DNA of 64,000 bases, from positions 7,111,342 through 7,175,341 of the forward strand of contig NC_071399.1 in assembly GCF_022682495.2 (NCBI RefSeq), written 5' to 3'. Position numbers and translations under genes: made by a program. The stretch is from Desmodus rotundus (lineage: Eukaryota; Chordata; Mammalia; Chiroptera; Phyllostomidae). The notes under the pieces are model-generated. The model was not told where the DNA came from. It ran no database searches and worked only from the letters and a program-made list of their open reading frames with translations. The first letter of the stretch is position 1; the number at the start of each line of letters is the position of its first letter. Positions 50,300 to 62,399 of the stretch are shown one piece after another.

Positions 50300-50405
50300 G
50301 GAGGAGGGGCCTCTTTTTACAGATTAGGAAGCTGAGGCCTGGAGAAGTTCATTAATTCATACGAAGTGCACATCTAATAAATCTCAGAGGTTAAAATCAA
50401 CCACA
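50300..50405 (-). repeat. MIR fragment (antisense)
   Basis: TTTTTACAGATTAGGAAGCT, GAGGCCTGGAGAAGTTCATT match a reversed MIR core. Confidence 0.6.
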
Positions 50406-53400
50406 GATGTCCTAAAAATTCCAATAGTTCTCATTCCACTTATGTTTTTTTCATCAAACAGCTATTGAGTGCCCATCGCTGGGCCTGAATAGACAGGGTC
50501 TCTTAGGAGGCGCGTGTCCGCGGCCCAGCTGCAGGCCAGTTGGAAGCGGTCAGTCGTGCAGGCACAGTGCCTCACTGCCCAGACTAATGCCCAGTGAAAA
50601 GGCAACGTCCATTTTCAGTCACCGAGCGCATTCAATATGTGTAATGACATTTAATGAGTATTCAGCTTGTAGCTTCTTTCATTCAAAGGTCAGTTCCAAT
50701 GCACTGTATTCACTGTCTCCTCTGTTATAAACGCTGGGGTAAGAGGAGGGAGGGGACCACCCACAATGAAGCAGACTTGGCGCTGGCCTGCATACAGTTG
50801 GCACTTCATAAATGTGTGCCGGCTGCCTCCATAGACTTTTCTTCCATGGTTCTGAATGTATCCTCTTTATAGTTGGCTTCTTCCTCCACAAAATGCTCAA
50901 AACACCTGATTTTTGAAGTACAGTTGGGGGAATAGGGCATAATATTTAATTTTAAGGAATGTCAGTCGTAAGCTGGACAAATTACTCAAATGTTTTATTC
51001 CTTAATTTTAAAAGGGATGCACTGGAGAGCAGGATCAGACCAGAGTTCTCCCTGCTTTCAGATACCTTTACTTGTAATTCAACTATAAGTATTCTCCAGT
51101 TACTAATATTCCAAATTGGATGGCTCTTTTATCTCAAGTTTTTTTAAAAATCACATTTTCAGTATAAAGGCTATGGGATTTAAACAGTTAAGGGTAATTC
51201 TTCCTCAAAGCTGCTTACGTCACCATCCCCACCTGCTCTACCATACAGAGTTGAGGTAATTAATGAGAGGCATTAACACGTCTGGAATCACCAGGGAGAG
51301 GGAAAAACCGAAATCAGTCGAGTGGCTTTAACTGTGAAACGGTAATGTCGACTCACTCACCATCTTTCACTTCGCCCCGCAACTGGAGGTCTTTTCTGCA
51401 GGATGAAATAAATGGTAAGCTCACACTCCAATGTAACATTAATGGATTTAATTACATGTAATTTGAAATATGTGTTTGGCTTCGTGGCACATCCAGCCAA
51501 CGATCCGTAACCAGCCTTTCTGGAAAAGCAGAGCAGCACTCAGGAGAATGCTGGGGATTGGAAACGCAGGCTCGGGGTGACCGAGGAATGATGGATCCTG
51601 GGGGTGGGGGGCACCAAGAATCGAAGGGAGAAGACAGAGGGCAAAGCCACCGAACATTTGGGGGTCGGGGTGGAAATACGAAAGGAGGGAGGGGAGGGCC
51701 AGTAGAGAAACAGGGACAGACTACAGAGAGTACAATGCCACATGCACTCAAAGAGAAATTAACTTTTTGAGGAAGTGGGTCCTTAGAAGGTTGAAGTGAG
51801 GAAGCAATGAGAAAGCAGCAGAAGCCGCCCTGGCTATGTTTAAATAAAGTTTACTAGTGAATGAGAAGAGCTGTCGGGGTGCAAAATGGAAAGTAGAGGA
51901 ACTAAACAGATAGGAATGTATTTGTTTTTAAGGATCAGAGAGACCTGTGAGTGTATGTGTAGACTGAGGTTAAAGATCTAGTAAGACAGACAGAGTACAG
52001 AATAATGAATGGCAGTTTGTCTTCGTGGATAAAAGATGCTCTCAGAGCGCTGCTTCTTAATGAGACCCATTTCCATCACCACCTGTACGTAGCACATCAT
52101 TAAAAATAACTAACAAAAAACGTTTTTCCTTAAAAGACCCACAAGACCCAAGCCACATTAGTTGGCTTGGGTCTTTACATCTGAATCCTGTTCCTACTTA
52201 CTTTCCTGCACTTGTGGACTTGTGGACAAGTCACGAGGAAAAAGAGTGTGTAGTTCAATATTCTGTGTCACCTAAGAGAGTTATGTTGCTTAAATAAAAA
52301 CATGGTTGGATTAATACTGTTTTAAAACCAAAAAGCAAAAATGCTGTGAATAGCCCTGTCTCTATTCACAAGCCATAAGTAGATGTGTCTTTAGATGTCA
52401 GTAGAAGTAAAAAGGCTGGAGAAGAATAATATGCAGAAAACTAGAGAACTTAAAAATCAGATGGTGAGAAATATATGCAGACATTCTATATCATTTCCCA
52501 AGTGTAATTTATTTAACATGTATATGCTACCAAGAGATAGTTTTTTATCTTAGGGATTCACCATAAACAATAATTAAATTACCCAGAATAGACATCGATA
52601 AACATTGTTAATGGACTTTGCAGTTACCATTTGTTAAGACACAAGATTCCTTTAACTTGATCCCTTGCTTTGATACTATTTTTAAATACCATCTAATATC
52701 CTGTTATAGATTTTTGTAGTAGACTGGTTAACGAAATGTCACCAGTCCATGAGAGTTGGCAGGAAGTCAATGACACTCTATCACAGAGGGCTGCTGGTGT
52801 GTTCATAGTAATAATGATCCCTCTAATATGCATTAACAGTTTCCTTCCGTATCGCAAAACTGTTGGATATAATGGATACCAAGTGAAATGTGGCTGGTTT
52901 GATATTATGACTCATGAGTCATTTAGAGATTTTAGTCACTGACCAGAAACCACACTCCATGGCAGAGAGAATAATTACAATTTTATAGTTGTGATCTCAG
53001 CAAAGAATAGTTTTTAGGTAGCATGAGGTGATTCAAAACAAAATTCACTAATAGAGTAAAATAAACACCACCCTGGGCTATTTCAAAACCGACGGTGTGG
53101 GTTTATTAGGGAGGTCACCCGTGCATCTGAGATGAGCTCTGCTTGGCCTGTCGCTTCTTACCGAACAACCCACTGGCTTCTCTTTCTGTCTACTTTGTGT
53201 TTGTGTCTAGAAAAGAAATCTGAGAATATTTTTTTATCATGGAGACTGTATGAGCAGAAGGGAGGAGCACAGGGACCTACCTCTCCCCCCAACTGAACTG
53301 GAGACACAAAACCAGCCTTGCACAATTGACACATACATACACATGCAAACAGAAAGTGGTGTGAATCAGCACTGACCACACACACATCGGGTTGACCCAC

Positions 53401-54639
53401 CCGGCTTGTGAAAAACATAAGATCACATGCAGAAGTGATGTGGTATTAAGCAATTAACCAGTGAATTGGGGTGGCATTTATCCACTAAATAACTGGAGTG
53501 TGGCATTATTGCATCTGAGTGTGGGACAATTTAAAAGAATTCTATGTAAGCTCTGAGACATGAAGTTCTAACTTTTGTGTTTTAATCATTTATATACTTC
53601 ATTTTCCAGATTATTTTACATTGTCCTTTCTGCGCTTGCCTGAAAATAAGTATAGAGAATCAAATTGATGTTTAATTATGAGTTCTTGATTTTAGACTTT
53701 CCATAGACTAAATTGAACCAGAATATTCGTAGAGCACGAAGAATGGATTGCCTAGATTCCCAGCTCTCATTGCAAGTCTTTGCTAATGTGGCATTGACCC
53801 AGCTACAATTCCCAGACTGAGGAGAAGTGATAGGAATATTGGATAAAAAATGCCACACAGGCCAGAAAGATAAATTGTTTGGGTTGTCTTTTTGCAAGTT
53901 GGAGGTCACGATTCATTCATCTTGTTACTTTGCTATATCCCTTTAGTGGCTTCAATTGCTGGATTAAATATTGAATGGTGGCAGATCATTCAATATATAG
54001 GCTCTTCTAGTTTGGCATCAGAAGGCTTTTGATGCTTGGAATGGAACTGTGCACACACGGAACGCCAAGGATAATCATGCTGATGATCTAGGCTGGGAGA
54101 TTAATCCCTCAACGATATCATCAGACGACGCTTAACCCGTGGGTTTGTCCCTGATATGACACTTCTGAAACAAATGGAGGGACTAAGCGTTTTAGGAGTG
54201 ACGTTGGCCTTCCAGACTGCCCAGCTCCTTCAGAAAATTAACCCGTTAGCAGATGGGCCACGAAAACGTCCAACACATCAGCCAACCAATACTCTTGTTA
54301 CCACAAAAGCTGAAAGTAAATTTTAAAAGATTCCAAATATTTGGGGGTAGTATTAATTAATAATAGAGAATTTTTTAAACATCACTTTAAGTCAAATTTT
54401 GCCCTCATGGAAGTACTAAGCTAATACACTGCCCAATAAGTCTGATTAGACCAAGAATATTCCAACCACTTATAGCCTGAGATGCAATGCTTAGAATATT
54501 TAGTGTGGTTGCTGCTCTCCTATGCATTTGGAGTGTTGCTTACATACTAAGCCCATTAAAAGGGAAATGAACATGTGAACAGTTAAAAATGCTATGTAGC
54601 AAAGAGACCCAAGAAGCTTTAAGGACAAATGCATATACT
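50406..54639. other. Mostly unique intron
   Basis: The 51590-51720 interval is G/purine-rich. A perfect hairpin lies at 52143-52175. The 53930-54230 interval is compact and repeat-free, with several homeodomain-type words (GGATTAAATATTG, GATTAATCCC) and could be a conserved noncoding element. No exon supported. Confidence 0.4.
52143..52175. repeat. Perfect 13-bp inverted repeat
   Basis: AAGACCCAAGCCA and its exact reverse complement TGGCTTGGGTCTT are separated by the 7-base loop CATTAGT. Too short for a typical microRNA precursor. Confidence 0.9.
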
Positions 54640-54750
54640 TTAAAAAAATACAATATACAAATGATGTATTATAAAATTGTATTCCTGAAACCTATATAAT
54701 TGTATTAAACAATGTCACCCTAATAAAATTCAATAAAAAAATAAAAAAGT
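54640..54750 (+). mobile_element. LINE-1 3' end
   Basis: TATAAAATTGTATTCCTGAA, ACCTATATAATTGTATTAAA, CAATGTCACCCTAATAAAAT and an A-rich tail match the forward L1 3' terminus; strongly 5'-truncated. Confidence 0.8.
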
Positions 54751-55226
54751 TTTATTTATAAAACAAAGTTTGGCAAGAAGCAGGAGGTCAATCACTTTCT
54801 CTCTGCCTCTGTAGAACTTTTGGTTTTTTACATTTGTCTGGAATGTCTGATATGCCCCAAATAATAATTTTTCGCTCCTTTCTGAAGTTGCTAATGTCCA
54901 AAAGTTCTTCAAGGTGCTGAGGGAAGGGGAAGACTTTGTCCACCATTTTCTTTTCTTCAGACCGGTCTACTCTTTCCCCTAGATTGTGCTATTTTAAATG
55001 ATCACAATAATCCCACAGTGCGCCATGAACAGTTATGTCGTTTTTCATTTTTTCCTCAATCTAAGCACATTGGGGTGTTTCTCATTGTTTCATAAATCAT
55101 TTATTCTCTTCCTTTCAATACCTGGATTTGTCTCTGGCTTCCTCCCAGTTTACCCACGTCTGTGTGGAGGGTGGAGGGGGTCTAAGTAAACGTTCACTAT
55201 TGGGAGGAAGCCTGGCACTTCTAGAG
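54751..55226. other. Unassigned intron
   Basis: Nothing recognised. Confidence 0.4.
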
Positions 55227-55870
55227 ACAGCATAAGGGTAGCACTAGTCCCCCCTTGTCCACAGTTTTGCTTCCATGGGCTCAGTTAGTCGTGGTCGACC
55301 TCCATCCAAAAATATTAAACGGAAAATTTCAGAAAAAGAATTCACGATTTTTAAATTGCACGATGTTCTAAGTAGCGTGATGAAATCTCTCTCCATCTGG
55401 CTTCACCCTGCCTCGATGTGAGTCATCCCTTTGTCTTTGCTCCATAGCCATTTGGTAGCCAGCTTGGTTTTCAGAGAGAGACCACATTCACATAATTCTT
55501 ACTACAGTATATTGTTATGACTGGTCTGTGTTTTACTAGTTGTTTTGTTCATCTCTCATTGGGCCTAACTGATAACAAAACTTTGCTGTCTGTACATATG
55601 TATAGGAAAAGTCATAGTATATATGTAGGGTTTGGTGCTCCCCTCGGTTTCAGGTACCCCTGGGGGCTCTTGGAACACATTCCTCATGGGCAAGTAGGAA
55701 TGACTGTAGGGTCCTGGAAGCTGACAGCCCTGGGGTTGAATTCTATCTGCGCTGCTTCTGGCTATGACACTCTCATCTAGTTGTTAAAATCCTCTGTGCC
55801 TCAGTGTCTCTATCTCTAAAATGGGGCTAACGATACTTGACGGGATGGTTGGGATTCTTAAACTAGGAAT
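55227..55870 (+). repeat. MIR SINE split by a Tigger element
   Basis: A MIR head-like AGACAGCATAAGGGTA (55227-55240 or so) is followed, after the Tigger, by GGGTCCTGGAAGCTGACAGC, GGGGTTGAATTCTATCTGCG, AAATCCTCTGTGCCTCAGTG and TCTCTAAAATGGGGCTAACG. The two parts are in the right order for one MIR. Confidence 0.7.
55241..55706 (+). mobile_element. Tigger-type (TcMar) nonautonomous element, MER2-like
   Basis: 466 bp with TA on both sides (55239-55240, 55707-55708). It opens with ACTAGTCCCCCCTTGTCCAC, then AAAATATTAAACGGAAAATT, then GTAGCGTGATGAAATCTCTC, and closes TATATGTAGGGTTTGGTGCT, TCGGTTTCAGGTACCCCTGG and the reversed terminus. There is no transposase frame. Confidence 0.85.
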
Positions 55871-56703
55871 TAGTTGTTGTGCCACAGTTGTTGGCACAAG
55901 GTGTCCGAACAAAAATAGCTAACTAGATATAATTACTATGTATTTTTAATGGACAAATAATTTCAGATTGATTATGGGTTTCCTGTAAATCTCTAGCCTG
56001 GATTTTTTTAATGAAAGATTTTGTGTCTATGACTCCTTCTGAATCCAACCTTTATAAAAAGAAACAAACCCTTCCAGTCAATATAATCCGCTTCTGCGGG
56101 TTAATAGTGATCTAGCAGAAGAGCACGTGTCACTGAATCCTTGATGCATTCAGCTAGAGCACGCTGAGTTCCTCTCCACTAAGGGCGACAGGGATCCCAG
56201 GTCCTGGCGGGGCATTAGGCTGTGGGTCCCGTGCTGCTGGCTCTGAGAAGGGAGGAATGCGGGGGCAGGGTTCCCACAGACACATACCACCGCCGCCACC
56301 ACTCCTGGGGTCACTGTGGTTCCTGGACAGTCGCCCTAACTGGCCTCCACTATTCCTCTTTCAAAGGCGCTGGTAAAGCAACAGCACAGAGTGAAGTGTG
56401 GTGGTTGCTGACTCGCTGCCCAGCTTTTACGAGCTGACTTAAACTTGATTGACTGAGAGGGGACAAAGGAACGTGAGAGTGTCTCACAGTTGTGTGTTTC
56501 TAACTCACTATGCTGAGTTGCTAGGAGTTGAATAAAATCTGTCCACCTACTCGATTGGTGAAGACTTGCGATGTGAATATCAAAGCCATGGAAAGTTAGA
56601 GGAAAGTTAAAATGTTATATTTTCGATTTTTATTTAGCAGATAGCTAATTCAACCAGATTCAACCAGATATACCTGTGGCTAGAGCTGGGTTTCTTTCCT
56701 TAC
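55871..56703. other. Unique intron
   Basis: Nothing recognised. Confidence 0.4.
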
Positions 56704-56732
56704 GGGGGGGGGGGGGGGGGGGGGGGGGGGGG
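56704..56732. repeat. Poly(G) run of 29
   Basis: Twenty-nine consecutive G on the + strand, followed by CGGAGGAA. Long G homopolymers are rare in mammals, unstable and hard to sequence, so the exact length is doubtful. Confidence 0.9.
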
Positions 56733-56880
56733 CGGAGGAAGCAGTCATTTCATTAACATCAGAAAGCATTTGGTGAGCATTTGGTTGCCTCTTTGAACAA
56801 GGCAACTCCTTGGGTCCCATACAGAATAAACCCAAAGAGTTGGCTCTCATCTGGGAGTTAAAATGCATGGATGCCAGCTC

Positions 56881-56913
56881 TTCAGTTCAATTCAATTCAA
56901 TTCAGTTCAATTC
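56881..56913. repeat. (TTCAA/TTCAG)n pentanucleotide repeat
   Basis: About six units with A/G variation in the last base. Confidence 0.9.
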
Positions 56914-59900
56914 ACTCAGCATAATCTAGCAAGCACTTATCGATTGCTTCTTATGTTTACACTAGGCACAGTCCTGGGCTTGGTTTTATGATGGATAAAT
57001 CCAGACCCTATCAGGCCAATGAGCTACCCTGTGCACTTTAGGGAAACCATTTCGGCTTTCAGATGCATTGACTAATAAGCTTATAAATCATTAGGCACCA
57101 TCTCTAATAGCTAAGTGGCACCTGAAGGAATTAGTAGACCTCAAATGCCAAATTCTCACCTTGGTTAAAATATGAGTAAATGTTTTTGGTAAAATGGTTT
57201 CGATGGGAATGAGTGCAGACACTGTTTTAAAATACTTAAGCTGGTATTTTTTCCCCCACCTTTAAAAGAGCCAAGACTTGTTTCTTCCTAGGACGTCCTA
57301 ACTGAATTGTAAACACGGGCAGCGCTTTCTTAGTGTGCAGGTAGCTGGGCAGAAGCCGGTGACACTGGTCCCTTCGCACTGTGCGGTGACGGTCAACAGT
57401 GTGTCCCGTTCCTCGGACAACCTGTTGTCAGCTTGTTTGTAAATGTATAGTACTGCATGCGGCAATTAGCCTGAGTTGGGTTTTTTTGTTTGTTGTTTTT
57501 TGTTTGTTTGTTTGTTTGTTTTTGCCTTTTGCCTTTTGCATCAGCTCTTGGTGATATTTCAACTGCCTGGTCAGGATAAAATTTTGCAAACCTGCTTGCA
57601 CCTGGAGACAAGGACAAACAAGTTCCCCCTGCGTTCTGTGTGTTAGGCCCCGGCCCGTGTGAGCTGTAGAGTGCACTCCTTGTTCAGCTTTTGTTATAAC
57701 CTTTGGAGAAGACGGAGAGTGTGCCCCAAACTGCTAGGCCATAAGATCACCGCTGGCCGTCCCGTTCGCAGGCCTACACGAGCGATATTGTGAAGGGCAA
57801 GTTTACAACCAGCAAGTCCCTGACAATCTGTCACCTCACCTGATTCCGGTAAAAGGGTCTCCAGATGGGCTGTGTCTGCAACTACTGTTAATATCCCTGC
57901 ATTTGTAGCATCTTGGAAGTGAAATTTGTGAATTAACCCGTAGTCCTTCTTTGCTGTTTGGAAAACTGAAGTTTGGTTTCCAAGGCCGTTACCTATTTCA
58001 TGGGTGTGTCTTGGGGGAAAGAGGAGACAGCTGTTAAGATACTGAAAATATTTTCTCGTATTTTCTGTCTCCAATTTTTTGTTATACATGAGAGACCTTA
58101 TGTAATGTTTAATGTTTCAATTTACTGTCTGCATTTTCAGCCTTAGTATTTGTCATCTTGTTCCAATTTAATGAAAGCTTATTTGGCTATGGTTTCCATT
58201 GGAAAGCAGAACACACGTACAGCTTTCAGCAATAATATATATTTTTCTTTTTCTTTTGGATTCAAACAGCCTTCTAAAATTTTCTCTACTGAAATTCTGG
58301 CAGAGTTATTTCTTCAACATTTGGCTGAGGGTTTGGAATGTTTTAAACATTTGAAGTGACTGGGATCAATTACTGGAACCTAAAATGGATAACCTTTCAG
58401 ACACAAAGCTCGTGTTTTTCTTAATCATCTCATTACATGACATTTTTTTCTGTTTGTATATCGATAAAACACTGTATGTTGGCTAAATAAGGCACATTTC
58501 ATTTATTTCCAAGTTCTGTTGATATTGTAAAGTTAGCATATTACATATAACATTAAATTTATTTTTAAGATTTAACATCTTTGTGGATGAGAGAAATAAA
58601 ATTCAGAAGATGGATAAACTTGTAACAATTTAGCAGTCTAACAAAGTATAATAAATAGCAAAATCGTGGATTTGAAATGAATCTCAAAAAAATTCACAAT
58701 ACAAACAAATTTTTTAAGCTCTGTTTTTCTAATTAAGGGAGCTCCGAGTCTTTTTCTGGTTCATTCTTACTAGTGTCATTTCATTACTGAAGTTTTTCTT
58801 TTTCTCCCCCTATAATACCACTGCTTCCTCTGAGAGATGTTTACTGAGAAGGGGTTATATAGTCATATTCTCCTATTCGTATTCATCAGGCTAATTTAGG
58901 ACTCACACTGCACTTTGAGGGGAGAAAGGGAGCAAGGTAGCAGCAGCTTTGAGATCTGACTTTTGATAAACATACATTTGGAGCAACTGTCAGCTGATGG
59001 TGCAGAGTGGGTGTAGCCCACGATGGGCAGATGGCTGTAGTGATGGAAAGAAATATTACAGCCAGAACATTCCTGCTTCTGCTCCAGTGGACTCAGAATA
59101 CATTAGCACAGTCCTCTCTCAGCCTGGAGTTTTTTCCTGATGATGGATTAGTGATAAACTCATATGCAAGTTATTCCAGAGTTCCTTTGAGACTTTAGCT
59201 TTTCATGAATGAAAAGGTCATTTGTAAATTTTCCATAGTCTTTTATTATTTTTCCCATGGAACCAGATTGCTTTGCACAACTTTGCATTGCTCTATTTTC
59301 TTTGCAATAATAGCTCACAGTGGTTCAGTTTTAATATCCTAATTATTTGTTTGGTGGTTTGGAGAAACTACCGTTCTGTCGTGCAATAAATTGTATTTCA
59401 TAAGGAGAGAAGTTAAAGTTGAAATCATCTTATATACTGCAAGCTCAGGCTTTCATCAGACCAGAAGTCTCCTTGCTCATTTTGTCCTAAGTGACTTTTG
59501 ATATACGGCCAAACTTTGTACCAGATGTGTGGCATTTTATAATAATCACATGGTGCAAGCCATTGGTCATTTTCCACGGAGACCATTCAACATCTGTTTT
59601 ATCAAAATGGCTTCCAACTTCTTTTCAGGGCCACAGATGAGGGAGACTATTAAGTGAGACTCTAAGTCACATGTTTTATTGTTTGATAAAGTGCATTTCC
59701 CTTGCATTTATCTGTTATAAGTTGCCTCAGACCTACAGGTTTCCTTTAAATACTGAGCATAGTAAAGTTGGGGTTATTTTTGTCTGCCATTTCAGGGTTG
59801 AAATTTTAAAGGCATTCAGTTAACATTTGCATTTTCTGTTTCCTTTCTTCTGTTATCCATCATAATTCCAAATACAGATAGAGACAAGGACTGGATAAGG

Positions 59901-60265
59901 AAGTGGGTGGAACAGGGATGGTTTGGTCCATTATTCCCATTTCACTCCCAGACCACTTTATCTGTTTACCAACCCACTTCCCTATAACTCATCTTATCTG
60001 TGCTGCACAGGGTTTACAGATACTGATTAGCAAAGACAAATGGTCAGAGGTCACAGCAGGTGGAGATGCCGGAATCGTGTGACATTGTGCGCCGCTGGTT
60101 CTCACACACCTGTTAGCATTTCCTACACTGTAGGAACGACGGTTCAGGCGCTGCACAGGTACCTGAACTCAGCAGCAGCAGCTTCCTCCACGCATTTTAT
60201 TGGAATATCAAGCACACAGGCCCTTTCCTTTAATATCTTGAGTATTTCATTCAAAACTGTAAGGA
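56914..60265. other. Unique AT-rich intron
   Basis: It contains a TTTG repeat (57486-57523). The 58150-59720 part is long, AT-rich and free of recognised repeats. The 59200-59720 interval has dense TAAT, TTGCAAT and GATAA words and could be a conserved noncoding element. No exon supported. Confidence 0.45.
57486..57523. repeat. (TTTG)n repeat
   Basis: Imperfect TTTG/TTG units within a T-rich stretch. Confidence 0.85.
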
Positions 60266-60502
60266 GCCCTGAGCTGTGTGGCTCAGTTAGTTGGTCATCG
60301 TTGCCCAAAGTGAAAGGTCATTGGTTTGATTCCCGGTCGAGGCACCTGCCTGGGTTGCAGGTCTGGTCCCTGGTCAGGGCACATACAAGAGGCAACCGAT
60401 TGCGATATCTCTCTCATGTCGATGTTTCTCTCCCTCTCTTTCTCCTTCCCTCCCTCTCTCTAAAAATAAGTAAATAAAATCTTTTAAAAAATAAATTAAA
60501 AA
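60266..60502 (+). mobile_element. VES SINE, copy 4, with target-site duplication
   Basis: Opens GCCCTGAGCTGTGTGGCTCA with B box GGTTTGATTCC, then the VES body and the CT-rich end with an AAATAAGTAAATAAAATC tail. Flanking AAAACTGTAAGG (60253-60264) and AAAAGCTGTAAGG (60499-60511) form a target-site duplication with one indel, marking retrotransposition by L1 machinery. Confidence 0.93.
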
Positions 60503-60511
60503 GCTGTAAGG

Positions 60512-62399
60512 GAAAAGACCTTTATTTAAATTGTTTCTACCTTAATGGGCAAAATACCAGCTTTGCAAAAATGTGTACTTCCTCGGTGTACAGTTTTCTT
60601 TTGGGGGGGTGGTACAGTCATTCCCACACACCTCAAAGCCTCGTAGACTAGCTGAGCGTGCCAGCAAAGCCCGTGAGGCCCTGTAAAGCGCTGTGTTTCT
60701 GAGCCGAGCTCAGGACGCCAGCGTGTGTTCTGGGCACACACAGACGTAACCCGCCATTAAAATAAACACATGCACTCCCATGGCCCAAAATAAACCAAGT
60801 GGACATACTGAATAATTTCCAGGGAGCTCAAAAGAAATTCAGTATACCTCACCTCTTCTTGGGGTGGGTGAAGGAGTTGGTGTGGTTTTCATCAAAATGT
60901 TTATGCGACTAAAACTTCCTGTTTGCGACACTTGCCTAAGTGTTTCTTACCCCACACTTGTGGTGTGAACGTAGAGCTAGGAGACACATTATTCAATAAG
61001 CTTTGGTGGGCCAGATGAGTGTGTCGTAAGACTACAGGAATTTTTTTTTATAAGCTAAATGCTATTTTAATATAATTTAAAAGACAAGCCCTAAAATACA
61101 AAATTTATTTAAAACATTACTTTTTCTTCAGTGAAAGGATTTTTTTTTTGGTCACTCCTGACAGATTTGATTTGAGGATAAAAGGAAACACATAACCACA
61201 ATGGAAATGTATTTATATCCCAAAGCCCATTTGTGTCTAAGGTACCTTTGAATTCAGTGATTTCAGATTTATTTTTAGACTTTTTAGATCCTTCCTTCGG
61301 TCACATGCATTTTGTTCCCAAGATGTGACAGGGGTGTAATGCTGAGCATTTCGGAAGTGAGGTTCCTCAATGTTCCTAGGGTTCAGACACAGTTTGGCAA
61401 AGATGGCCATTCAGTCAGGTGGAAGGTACTTTAGGTCCTGAGGGTGAGCGGCCAAGAATAGATTTCTCCAGGAACACGTTTCTACAAAGGCACAATGGCT
61501 ATACTTCCGGAGCTCAAACAAACAGAGCATTAGGGACTATTCTGAAGTATCGGGATGGGACAGCTATAACAATACAAAGGTCAGTAATAAATGAAAGATT
61601 GTGCGTCTGGTCGAGAAGATCCCTGACTGCTCTTCCTTGTCCCCCACCACAGGCATGATGCCCTGTCTCAGCTGTCTGCACACATGCAAGAATAGCATAC
61701 ACCCCACGTCAGGGTTTGTCCTGAAGAATTCTGGGTAGTCTGGGCCCCACTGTTTGATGACTGGGAGAGTGAGATGGAGTTAGAACATCAGGCTAAGTGA
61801 TATTTAAGCATAATCTATTCTTCAGAGTAGAAGACCTCCTTTCATCTGTAGTGGTGTGTGCTGGGGGTGGGGGTTGCTGAGATAGACATTCTCTTACCCC
61901 CAAGGGACAGACAATAGGATACTTCTGCAAAACAGGATGTCATTTAAGAGCATGCTCTTTTTGTACAAAGATTATTGTCTTAATTAGTAATAAAGACTGG
62001 AACTTGCCATTGTGCTTTAGAATTTACTAAATCGCTCTTTTCCAATCACTATCCATACTGTCAGATAAGAAAAATATTCCTGAAATTCCGCTTCCCCTTC
62101 TCTTCCAGTAAAGGAAGAAAAACCGCAACCCTCACATCACGCAGCACCGTGAGATGACAGGAGGGCTGTTAAATATCAAGTTCCTGACGGGTTTTCAGCG
62201 TGTAACCTAAACGTGAAAAATCTATGAATGCTTAACACAGAGTATTCAATCTAAATCTTACCCAAGGTCAGAAATATTATTTTGGAACGTGAACAACTAC
62301 ATCTGCAAAGTGAAGTGATTCATCACTTGAAACAACAAATTTGAGTTTTTAATAGAAGCAAAACTAACTCAGACATCTACGCCATCAATAAAGCTGGCC
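60512..62399. other. Unassigned intron
   Basis: Nothing recognised; a few T runs and a G run near 60602. Confidence 0.4.

Noticed and set aside
56680..56868. Minus-strand frame with a polyproline run
   Set aside because: The proline run is only the poly(G) tract read on the other strand.
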